Assembly (NCBI RefSeq): GCF_020857975.1
Contig: NZ_JACWUO010000012.1
Coordinates: forward strand, 59,849 to 123,848
Reading direction: 5' to 3'
DNA length: 64,000 bases
Origin: Stenotrophomonas rhizophila
GTDB taxonomy: Bacteria; Pseudomonadota; Gammaproteobacteria; Xanthomonadales; Xanthomonadaceae
Made by a program: the position numbers and the translations under genes. The notes under the pieces were generated by a model. It ran no database searches and was not told the DNA's origin. It saw only the letters and a program-made list of their open reading frames with translations. Position 1 is the first letter of the stretch. The number at the start of each line of letters is the position of its first letter. Below are positions 43,056-50,403 of the stretch, piece by piece.

Positions 43056-45272
43056 ATGTTGAGCAACATTGTATCGATCAGTAATGCCGGTGTTCTTGCA
43101 GGCTTCTCAGGTGCAACAGCACAGCTACCTGACTTTAAGACAAAGAACCTGATCTATGGCTGGAACGCATCCGGAAAAACTACCCTCTCACGTCTGTTCG
43201 GGCAACTTGAGCCGGGTGTTGGGGCCCCACAGCTGCCTGAGGGGGCATGCGCAGTTTGGAAGACAGTCGCCGGCGCCCAGCTCGATGCACGGCGGGAGGC
43301 CGATCGAGCGACCGTCAACGTCCGCGTATTCAACCGCGACTTCGTAGAGCGCAACCTGAGCGATCACACGCGCGCCCCCTCGCTGTTCATCATCGGCGAA
43401 GACAACATTCGTCTCACAAAGCGCATCGAGCGTTTGCAGATTCACCGGGATCGTCTGGCCGTGTCGTTCCGGGCCGCGCAAAGGGCGTCCCAAGATGCCG
43501 AGCGAGCGTATGAGCGTCTTGCGACCGACCGGGCCAGCGCGTGCGCGGACCGACTGGGTGTCAGGAACTTTCGCGCGCCCAACCTGAAGGCGCTCGCGGT
43601 CCAGCTGGAGCAGCCGGCCAGCGATTTGCTAGATGACGTCGCCCTTGCCGTTGCCGTAGACGCGGCACGCGACCGAGAGACCTACCAGACGGTCAACTTG
43701 GGCGGGCTTCTTCCCCTACCCCTTCCACAGGCAGAACACCTGGCGGCGTCTCTGAGCGAATGCCCCCAGCAGCAGGCCATCGCTCACCTTGTCAGTGACA
43801 CCCGCTTGAGCGATTGGGTTAGGCAAGGGTTGCAGTTTCACCAGCACAACAGCCAGTGTGCGTTCTGTGGTGGCGACGCCAGCCAAGCCTTAGCTGACTA
43901 CGCCAAGCACTTCTCCGATGCGTATAGCCAGCTGCGTCAACGTTTGCTCTCTCTCGATCAAAGGCTGGCGGTGGCACTACCGCTCCCAACGCTACCTCCG
44001 GAACAGGTGTGGGCGCCGCCGATCCGCGATCGGGCTCGAACACTGGCCGACCAAGCCGTTCAATGGCAGGAAGCAGAGCTTCAGATCCGGGCGCGTTGGC
44101 GGGCACAAATTGCGGAGAAGCTAGAGCGCATGGACCTGCCTGTGGATGTCGCTGATGTTGCGGATCGTTCGGCGGCGCTTGGTGAGATTCATGCCGGCTT
44201 GCGAGAACTCGTGGCTGCCCAGAGGCGGATCATTGACCAAGCTGGTCAGATCCAAGCCGCTGCGGCAGAGAAGGTGAAGCGGCATTTCGCCGCGCGTTAC
44301 GTTACAGATGAGGAATGCAAGCTGCGGCTCGCCGAACATGAACAGGCGAGCGCCTATCTTTCGCGTGTGACGCATGTGGGCACCAAGGCCAAAGATCGGA
44401 TTCATGCGGCCCAAGCCAAGCTACAGCAGCAGTCGGTCGCCGCTGCTGAGATCAACGTGCTTTTACACAAGTTGCTCGGGGGGCGAATCAAGGCTGCTCA
44501 GGCGGCCGACAGCCAGCTAAAATTCATGCGCGGACTGGTACCTGCCGCCAACCTGAGCGATGGTGAGCGCACTGCTGTATCGCTGTCCTATTTCCTGGTT
44601 AGCTTACGTCAGGGAGGAGCGCAACTGACGCAGACCATAGTTTTTGTTGACGACCCCATCAGCAGTCTGGATGCCAATCACGTCCATCAGGTGTCTGTTC
44701 TGTTGCTCCGGCATCTGCAGGACGCCAAGCAACTTTTCATCTCGACCCACAGTTCAGAACTGTTCAATGCCATTAAAGAGGAGTGGACAGACCGCGGCAA
44801 CTTCAAAGCCAAAACTGCGGGATACCTGATGCATCGTGTTAGTGAATCCACCAGTCAACTAGCCGCGCTGCCTCAGCACCTCTCGAAATTCCGCTCGGAC
44901 TACCATCATGTGTTTCACTGCTTGGCAAGAATTAGTCAGAGCTGCGAGATTGACGTTGACCTGTACATAGGCACGCCAAATCTTGTCCGTCGCTTCCTAG
45001 AGATGTATCTGGGTGCGCGGCTCCCAGAAGCTGCGGGCATACAGAAGAAGATGCATATCCTGTTTGATGATAGCGATGTGAGCGACAGCATCTACCAATT
45101 CGCCAACGAAGGATCCCACAGCCAGACCAGCCTGAGGATGCTCCAGGTCTCCGACTTCCCGGCCCAGTCACGTGACGTGGTTAGAACGTTGTTCGAGGCG
45201 CTCCGCGCAAAGGACGTTGCACATTTCAATGCGCTGCTCAAGGAAACGAAGGTCGAGTGGAATCCCGGATAA
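43056..45272 (+). CDS. AAA_13-type ATPase with RloC/PrrC-like anticodon-nuclease signature
   Basis: 738 residues from ATG 43056 (ribosome site AAGGGGGGAACAAGG; GTG 42993 also possible). Walker A is YGWNASGKTT (34-43), the ABC signature LSDGE (500-504) and Walker B TIVFVDDP (Asp532-Asp533). Between them lie helical coiled-coil-like segments with a CAFC pair (Cys268/Cys271) that could be a zinc hook. The C-terminal domain has R645-x3-E649 and, 39 residues later, His688 in NEGSHSQ. PrrC uses Arg320, Glu324 and His356 as nuclease triad, and RloC combines that with a zinc hook. I infer a tRNA-cleaving effector; activity is unproven. Confidence 0.8.
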   Translation: MLSNIVSISNAGVLAGFSGATAQLPDFKTKNLIYGWNASGKTTLSRLFGQLEPGVGAPQLPEGACAVWKTVAGAQLDARREADRATVNVRVFNRDFVERNLSDHTRAPSLFIIGEDNIRLTKRIERLQIHRDRLAVSFRAAQRASQDAERAYERLATDRASACADRLGVRNFRAPNLKALAVQLEQPASDLLDDVALAVAVDAARDRETYQTVNLGGLLPLPLPQAEHLAASLSECPQQQAIAHLVSDTRLSDWVRQGLQFHQHNSQCAFCGGDASQALADYAKHFSDAYSQLRQRLLSLDQRLAVALPLPTLPPEQVWAPPIRDRARTLADQAVQWQEAELQIRARWRAQIAEKLERMDLPVDVADVADRSAALGEIHAGLRELVAAQRRIIDQAGQIQAAAAEKVKRHFAARYVTDEECKLRLAEHEQASAYLSRVTHVGTKAKDRIHAAQAKLQQQSVAAAEINVLLHKLLGGRIKAAQAADSQLKFMRGLVPAANLSDGERTAVSLSYFLVSLRQGGAQLTQTIVFVDDPISSLDANHVHQVSVLLLRHLQDAKQLFISTHSSELFNAIKEEWTDRGNFKAKTAGYLMHRVSESTSQLAALPQHLSKFRSDYHHVFHCLARISQSCEIDVDLYIGTPNLVRRFLEMYLGARLPEAAGIQKKMHILFDDSDVSDSIYQFANEGSHSQTSLRMLQVSDFPAQSRDVVRTLFEALRAKDVAHFNALLKETKVEWNPG

Positions 45273-45741
45273 CCTTCCAGTGAGTGAGGCGCCTGTCCCT
45301 AATGGTGGCTGGTGCCCGCAGCCCTCGGGCTTGTTGGCCTAGCTCTTGGTTGCGGCCAATGCGTGACTATGCCGGCGGAGCTTGCGCATAATAGCCCGGT
45401 GCCTCTCAAACTCCCGGCGGCTAATTCCGCCGCGGTCGCATCGCCCTATCGATTGGATGTATGGATGTCGAAAGTGAATGGGGCAGCTATAACGGGTCGC
45501 TTTTTGCAGCAGCACTCAATGGAGTGTATCACCCACGCCATCCAATATTGCTCGCTTGCCGCTTCCGGCGAATTCCTCTCGGATCCCCGCTAGAGTAGCA
45601 ACCCAATGTTGGAAGGAACTAACGAGATTCAGCTGCGCCACACCGAGACTAGGGGTCGGGCCTCGGAAGGCTTGGTCAAAAGCCAATCTTTCATTAGATG
45701 CTGCATCATGAGGTCAAGCTCGCGATTCCACTGCATGCTAG
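45273..45741. other. Intergenic DNA between the ATPase pair and a phage remnant
   Basis: 469 bp without a convincing gene; the longest frame (45312-45593, 93 codons) has no ribosome site and no recognisable motif. At 45382-45391 TTGCGCATAA matches 9 of 11 positions of the E. coli-type XerC arm together with the adjoining base, but no XerD arm follows. The rest shows nothing I can assign. Confidence 0.4.
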
Positions 45742-45920
45742 GTGGGCCGTCTCGCACGGCTCGTAGGCTCTGGCTGGCAATGGCTACGACTCTGGATCGG
45801 CTCTTGCGTCCCTGCCCGCGCACCTGGCGTTGGCCAGCTTGAGGCATGACCGCGATGGATGCGCATGATCGAATGCAACTGAAATGTGGCGCACATATCC
45901 AGTGGGCCACGACGCCTTGA
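45742..45920 (+). pseudogene. Degenerate left end of another filamentous phage
   Basis: A frame (VGRLARLVGSGWQWLRLWIG onward, stop TGA 45847-45849) is a homologue of the regulator tail at 34140. Its stop overlaps an ATG at 45846 that begins MTAMDAHDRMQL, similar to the 34247 gene. That gene has lost about 300 bp internally and ends with CGAHIQWATTP at 45920. The AGGCTCTGGCTGGC...CGACTCTGGATCGGCTCTTGC match to 34172-34212 is strong. From 45921 to 46112 a frame with RCCPGCGPHHG is seen but no complete gene. Confidence 0.65.
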
Positions 45921-46112
45921 ACAACAAGACACCTCCCCTTCTTGGGCATTGATGGCTTGAGGTGTTGCCCTGGCTGTGGTCCTCATCATGGGCTAATTGA
46001 ATGGAACGCGCGCCGACAGGCCGCAGTGATCACGCGCGAGCTGATACGTCCAATGCTGCGGTAGAAGACGCACAGTTGGAAGCCTAAGTCGCTAGTTGGC
46101 ATGAACGAATTA

Positions 46113-47108
46113 TTAGGGGGCATCTGCGACGCGCTCCGCCTGCTCTAGGACTGACAATAGATAGTCAATCCAGCCCAGAATCTGAAGTACACGTTCGGCC
46201 GGAAGGCTGCCCAAGAGTTTGTGCTGAACCTGGTTTCGGATAAAGCCAAAGGTGCCCATGAAGAGAAGTTGCGCGGCTTCTTGCTCCGATGGAACGGAAC
46301 TAACACGCAACTTGGCCTTCTGACCGTTAAACGCAAGAGTGACCAGTTGCTTGCCAGTGCTCCCGTCGGTACAGCCCGTCACCGCTCGAAGGCGGTTTTC
46401 TAGGATGCGCGACGCTTCTGCGACGACCGTGTCATTGCGCTCAGATTGGCCCGACTCCTGGAACTGGTTGAACAGGTCCAAGCACCGGCTCCGCAGCTCA
46501 TGATCCAAAATTTCGATGGAGCCGACGAGCACCGGGCGGGGCCGCGACGCCGTGAGGAGTGCGACTTCTTCATTGCGCTGCGGTGGCGTCTCCGCAACCT
46601 CAGTTTCGGGTGCTTCGCCGTACTCGGCGAGTAGCTGGATGGGAGAGGCGCTCTTAAACACGCCAGCGGAAGAGAAGAGCTCTTCTTTCCTAGATATTTC
46701 ACGATCCAATGCCGAAAGAGTCGAAAGCGTTACATTTGGCCGACTGGCCAGCCTGTTTCTTTTGGTTTTTAGCTTTGCAAGGTAAAGCAGGCTAACCGCC
46801 TTGATGAAGCGGACGGTCCCATGGCTCATGGATATGTCTACATGGTAGGAATCGTCGCTCTTTTCCGATTGGTCCTTGATCCATTGTTTGAGACGGTTAG
46901 CTCGATCCTTATCACGTCCAAGACCAAGTTCTCTGCGCGTATCTTCCGTGATCAAGCTCGCGAGGTCCGGGTCTTCAGCAAGCTCTCGCGACTCGTCGCC
47001 AAGTAACGATACATAGAAGTCAATCGCACGCAGTACAAATTCAATTGTTTCACGCTCAAACATGATCCAGCTGTAGACATGTCCGTCGTGGTTCTCGGCA
47101 ATATCCAT
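46113..47108 (-). CDS. TIGR02391/Ymh-type protein with HEPN-like RNxxxH motif
   Basis: 331 residues from ATG 47108 (ribosome site AGGGAG). The N-terminal ~165 residues are charged and helical with no motif I recognise. The C-terminal ~130 residues match the TIGR02391 (Ymh) pattern: LLFMGTFGFIRNQVQHKLLG followed by ILGWIDYLLSVLEQAE. Within it R291-N292-x3-H296 fits the R-x4-6-H catalytic motif of HEPN ribonucleases, a fold common in abortive-infection and toxin systems. It lies on the opposite strand to the two ATPases, behind a phage remnant, so co-function is only inferred. Confidence 0.65.
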   Translation of the reverse strand: MDIAENHDGHVYSWIMFERETIEFVLRAIDFYVSLLGDESRELAEDPDLASLITEDTRRELGLGRDKDRANRLKQWIKDQSEKSDDSYHVDISMSHGTVRFIKAVSLLYLAKLKTKRNRLASRPNVTLSTLSALDREISRKEELFSSAGVFKSASPIQLLAEYGEAPETEVAETPPQRNEEVALLTASRPRPVLVGSIEILDHELRSRCLDLFNQFQESGQSERNDTVVAEASRILENRLRAVTGCTDGSTGKQLVTLAFNGQKAKLRVSSVPSEQEAAQLLFMGTFGFIRNQVQHKLLGSLPAERVLQILGWIDYLLSVLEQAERVADAP

Positions 47109-47150
47109 ATGCTCCCTAACGCTTGAGTTAAGCCATGCCGCGAAGCGATA

Positions 47151-47338
47151 TCAGCTTGAATGAATTGTGAGGCAACGGCCTGGGTTCTCGGCAATAATGC
47201 ACTCGATGGTGTGGCCGCGTAGATCGAGCTGAGTTTTGATCCAAGCAGCCAGATGTCGCCCATGCATGCCTGGGTTGACTCCTGGTCCTCACCGAGTTCA
47301 ACATCAAACAAGCTAGAGGTGAACCGGTAAGTTGCCAT
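47151..47338 (-). pseudogene. Frameshifted fragment of a small conserved protein
   Basis: The start MATYRFTSSLFDVELGEDQ is in one frame. A shift within GACCAGGAGTC gives NPGMHGRHLAAWIKTQLDLR and IIAENPGRCLTIHSS then stop. Together they form an F-x-S-x-L-F-D...NPG-x-x-G-x-x-LA-x-W pattern I associate with a small conserved family with a late E-D/N-x-G-x-C segment. The C-terminal third is missing. It ends 43 bp before the HEPN-type gene start. Confidence 0.5.
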
Positions 47339-47753
47339 GCTGCCTAACTACCTAATAGCCGGATACCTAGGTCCGGTCATACGCCTTATCCATAGCGCCC
47401 CTGTGGTGCACTACACCCTTGATGCAGTTCGAGTTTATGGCGGCTGGGCCAGGCTAGCAAGCTGACGTATAGCCGAATCCACTGGACCGGCGCTAGCAAT
47501 ATCGGACGTCCGCTTTAGGTCGGAAGCTATCACCCCCCCCCGATAAACACCCTTTATCGCGGCGCTGTCACTGCCCCCCATGGCAGAAACTGAGCTGGGG
47601 GAAAAAGCAACTCCCATCGCAGTCAAGTTTAATGCCTTGGATTTCCCCCAAAACCAAACACCAGCGCGGGAGCAGTCAGCTCCCGCAAGGGCGATCGCTC
47701 CCCTCCCCTCACGTCCCTGCCCCGCCAATTGACCGCTCTGGCGATCCCTGTGC
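47339..47753. other. Right boundary region of the mobile island, no gene
   Basis: 415 bp with no supported gene. It contains an 8-base ACCTAGGT at 47365-47372, a run of C (47532-47540) and a terminator hairpin at 47666-47686 that belongs to the next gene. Base composition changes towards the GC-rich chromosome at its right end. Confidence 0.45.
47666..47686 (-). terminator. Terminator of the PHA depolymerase gene
   Basis: Perfect stem GCGGGAGC / GCTCCCGC with a 5-base loop, 68 bp after the depolymerase stop. On the minus strand it is followed by GCTGGTGTTTGGTTTTGG, a T-rich tract. Confidence 0.55.
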
Positions 47754-48755
47754 TCAGCGCAGGTGATCCTTCAGGAACAACCAGGTAATCAAGGTCGCAT
47801 CCGGCCCCTTGACGTCGGTAAACGGTAACCCGGACTGGCTCCCGCTCCACGCATGCCCCATCCCCTGCACGACGTAGTGCTGGGCCAGGGTCTTGCCGCC
47901 GTAGCTGTAATTGTAGACCGTATAGGCGTGCCCACCCGGCACCTGTCCGGCGATGGTGCTGGTTGGCTGGTACTTCACCGAGTCGTTGTCCAGGCCGTCA
48001 TCGGCCAGGTCGTTGGTCTGCAGGAACTGGCGCACGGCCTGCTGTCCGTTCACCGGGTTGACCGTGGTGTCGACGGTGCCATGGAACACCAGCAACGGGA
48101 TCGGGCGCGGCGACGGCGAGCCCGAGCACTGCCAGGCCAGCCGCCCGTTGCTGTCCGGCGAGTAGATGCTGCCGGCCAACAGCGCGTAGGCGCTGCCGGA
48201 TACCGTGGTGGCGCCCTTGTACATGCCGCCGGAATGCACCGCGCCGGCGGCGAACACGTCCGAATAGCAGGCCAGCATGATCGAGGTCATCGCCCCGCCG
48301 GCGGAAATGCCGGTGACGTAGACCCGGCGCGGGTCGACGTTGTAGTCCGCCTTCACCTCGTCCACGATCCCGGCCAGGATCGAGGCCTCGCCGCTGCCGC
48401 GCGCCTGGTTGATCGGCAGCTGCCAGTTCCAGCAGCGCGCCGGGTTGGCGGTGAGGTTCTGGCGGGGGTACACCACGATGAAGCCTTCGGTATCGGCAAC
48501 GTCGTTGAAGCCGGAGGCCTCGCCCATCAGGTTCGGCCCGGTGACGCAGCCGTGCAGCACCAACAGCACGGGCAGCGGCTGGGTTTGCTGGTAATCGGCC
48601 GGCACCCACACCTGGTACTCGCGGGCACCGAAAATATTGCCGTACAGGCCCACATCCCAATGCCCGGGGCTTGCCGCAACGGCGCTGCCCGCCGTCGCCA
48701 GCCAGGTGCACAGCACCAGTAGTGCGGTCTTGATCGAATCGATTCCAAATTTCAT
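47754..48755 (-). CDS. Secreted PHB/PHA depolymerase-type esterase
   Basis: 333 residues with a Sec signal (TALLVLCTWLATAGSAVAA). An alpha/beta-hydrolase follows: oxyanion region VLHGC, lipase box GISAGG with Ser151, an Asp in VFHGTVDTTV and the catalytic His in QGMGHAWSG. The architecture is that of the type 1 catalytic domain of short-chain PHA depolymerases and related esterases, without a substrate-binding domain. It should release 3-hydroxybutyrate oligomers outside the cell. The position at the edge of the 3HB gene cluster supports this. Confidence 0.8.
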   Translation of the reverse strand: MKFGIDSIKTALLVLCTWLATAGSAVAASPGHWDVGLYGNIFGAREYQVWVPADYQQTQPLPVLLVLHGCVTGPNLMGEASGFNDVADTEGFIVVYPRQNLTANPARCWNWQLPINQARGSGEASILAGIVDEVKADYNVDPRRVYVTGISAGGAMTSIMLACYSDVFAAGAVHSGGMYKGATTVSGSAYALLAGSIYSPDSNGRLAWQCSGSPSPRPIPLLVFHGTVDTTVNPVNGQQAVRQFLQTNDLADDGLDNDSVKYQPTSTIAGQVPGGHAYTVYNYSYGGKTLAQHYVVQGMGHAWSGSQSGLPFTDVKGPDATLITWLFLKDHLR

Positions 48756-48843
48756 AGCCAGATCCTCATGCGTGAGTCGTGGATGAAGTGGTACCGGAAA
48801 TCCTCGTGGACCCGCCTTCCCGAGGGTTGCTGCGACGCCGCTG

Positions 48844-50247
48844 TCACACCCAGCCGGTGGCGTAATAGATGCCGATCACCACGAACACCGCGAGGGTCTT
48901 GATGAGGGTCACGGCAAAGAGGTCTTTGTAGGCCTGGCGATGGGTCAGCCCGGTCACCATCAGCAGGGTGATGACCGCACCGTTGTGCGGCAGGCTGTCC
49001 ATGCCGCCGGAGGCCATCGCGGCGACGCGGTGCAGCACCTCCATCGGGATGCCGGCGGCCTGCGCATTGGCGATGAAGGTTTCCGACATCGCGGCCAGGG
49101 CGATGCTCATGCCGCCGGACGCCGAGCCGGTGACGCCGGCCAGGCCGGTCACCGTGACCGCTTCATGCAGCAGCGGATCCTTGATCGCGCCCAGTGCGTT
49201 GGCCACCATCATGAAACCCGGCAAGGCGGCGATCACCGCACCGAAGCCGTACTCGGACGCCGTGTTCATGGCGGCCAGCACCGCACCGCCGATTGCGGTC
49301 CGGGTGCCGTCGGCAAATTGCGTGACTACCGGCCGCCAGGCCAGCGCCAGCACCGACAGGATGCCGACCAGCAACGCTCCCACCACGGCCCAGATCGCCC
49401 CGATCTTGGCCACGTCCTGCACCACGGGCGCGGCACTGCCCAGGATCGATGGCACGAAGCTGTGCTCGCTGCCATACCAGTGCGGCATGCCCAGGGTGAA
49501 CAGCTTGTTGGAGACGAACACCAGCAGCAGCGGCAACATGGCGATGCCCGCATGCGCCAGATGGGTGCCGGCGAACGGTGCCGGCTCATTGACCAGGGTG
49601 GCCGGGTCGCCGTAGCCCTCGCCATTGCGCGCCGCGGCGCGACGGCGCCACTCCAGGTAGGCCATGCCCACCGCCAGCACGAAGAGGCTGCCAAGCGTGC
49701 CCAGCACCGGCGCTGCCCAGGTGTCGGTGCCGAAGAACGTGGTCGGGATGATGTTCTGGATCTGCGGGGTACCCGGCAGCGCATCCATGGTGAAGCTGAA
49801 ACCGCCCACCCCCAGCGTGGCCGGGATCAGCCGCTTGGGGATATTGCTCTGGCGGAACATCTCGGCCGCGAACGGATACACCGCGAACACCACCACGAAC
49901 AGCGACACCCCGCCATAGGTGAGCAGGCCCGATACCAGCACGATCGACAGCATCGCCCGCTGCGGGCCGAACAGCGCGATCGCCGCGCCGACGATGGACC
50001 GGGAAAAGCCGGACAGTTCGATCAGCTTGCCGAACACCGCGCCCAGCAGGAACACCGGGAAATAGAGCTTCAGGAAGCCGACCATCTTGTCCATGAACAA
50101 GCCGGTGAACATCGGCGCCACCAGCGAGGGATCGGTCAGCAGCACCGCGCCGAGGGCGGCGATGGGCGCGAACAGGATCACGCTGTAACCGCGGTAGGCC
50201 ACAAATATCAGGAAGCCCAGTGCGGCAAGGACGATCAGTAACGACAT
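48844..50247 (-). CDS. GntP-family permease, probable hydroxybutyrate transporter
   Basis: 467 residues from ATG 50247 (ribosome site GGAAG). It has about 12 membrane segments, beginning MSLLIVLAALGFLIFVAYRG. Family features include GGFSFTMDALPGTPQIQNIIPTTFFGT and GSASGGMSIALAAM. GntP members import gluconate or short hydroxy-acids. The neighbourhood (depolymerase, oligomer hydrolase, acyl-CoA synthetase) favours 3-hydroxybutyrate. It is divergent from the TonB receptor with a shared palindrome between them. Confidence 0.85.
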   Translation of the reverse strand: MSLLIVLAALGFLIFVAYRGYSVILFAPIAALGAVLLTDPSLVAPMFTGLFMDKMVGFLKLYFPVFLLGAVFGKLIELSGFSRSIVGAAIALFGPQRAMLSIVLVSGLLTYGGVSLFVVVFAVYPFAAEMFRQSNIPKRLIPATLGVGGFSFTMDALPGTPQIQNIIPTTFFGTDTWAAPVLGTLGSLFVLAVGMAYLEWRRRAAARNGEGYGDPATLVNEPAPFAGTHLAHAGIAMLPLLLVFVSNKLFTLGMPHWYGSEHSFVPSILGSAAPVVQDVAKIGAIWAVVGALLVGILSVLALAWRPVVTQFADGTRTAIGGAVLAAMNTASEYGFGAVIAALPGFMMVANALGAIKDPLLHEAVTVTGLAGVTGSASGGMSIALAAMSETFIANAQAAGIPMEVLHRVAAMASGGMDSLPHNGAVITLLMVTGLTHRQAYKDLFAVTLIKTLAVFVVIGIYYATGWV

Positions 50248-50303
50248 GGGGCGCTTCCAGCTGGGGACGCGCCCAGTATCCGGATCTGGCCGGTGCTGCC
50301 GAC

Positions 50304-50317
50304 TGGACCTAGGTCCA
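50304..50317. promoter_or_regulatory. ACCTAGGT palindrome, probable response-regulator site (bidirectional)
   Basis: TGGACCTAGGTCCA is a perfect 14-bp palindrome between the divergent permease and TonB-receptor genes. Its centre is 31.5 bp from the first base of a -10-like TAGCCT (50342-50347) on the plus strand, and 30.5 bp from a GATACT (50280-50275) on the minus strand. Both place it near -42 from the start of transcription, the position of class II activators. The same core recurs at 58136. Confidence 0.65.
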
Positions 50318-50403
50318 CTCGCCGGTGCGCCACGGCACCGGTAGCCTGCGCTCCATGGGTGGCATTGGGCCATCTGCAACGTATTGCCTTGGGGGAGGAC
50401 CGA

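Noticed and set aside
45312..45593. 93-codon plus-strand frame as a gene
   Set aside because: No ribosome site, no motif and composition like the surrounding noncoding DNA.
47365..47372. Third ACCTAGGT occurrence as another regulator site
   Set aside because: The flanks are not symmetric beyond 8 bp, no gene starts at a suitable distance and it lies in island debris; a chance match is likely.
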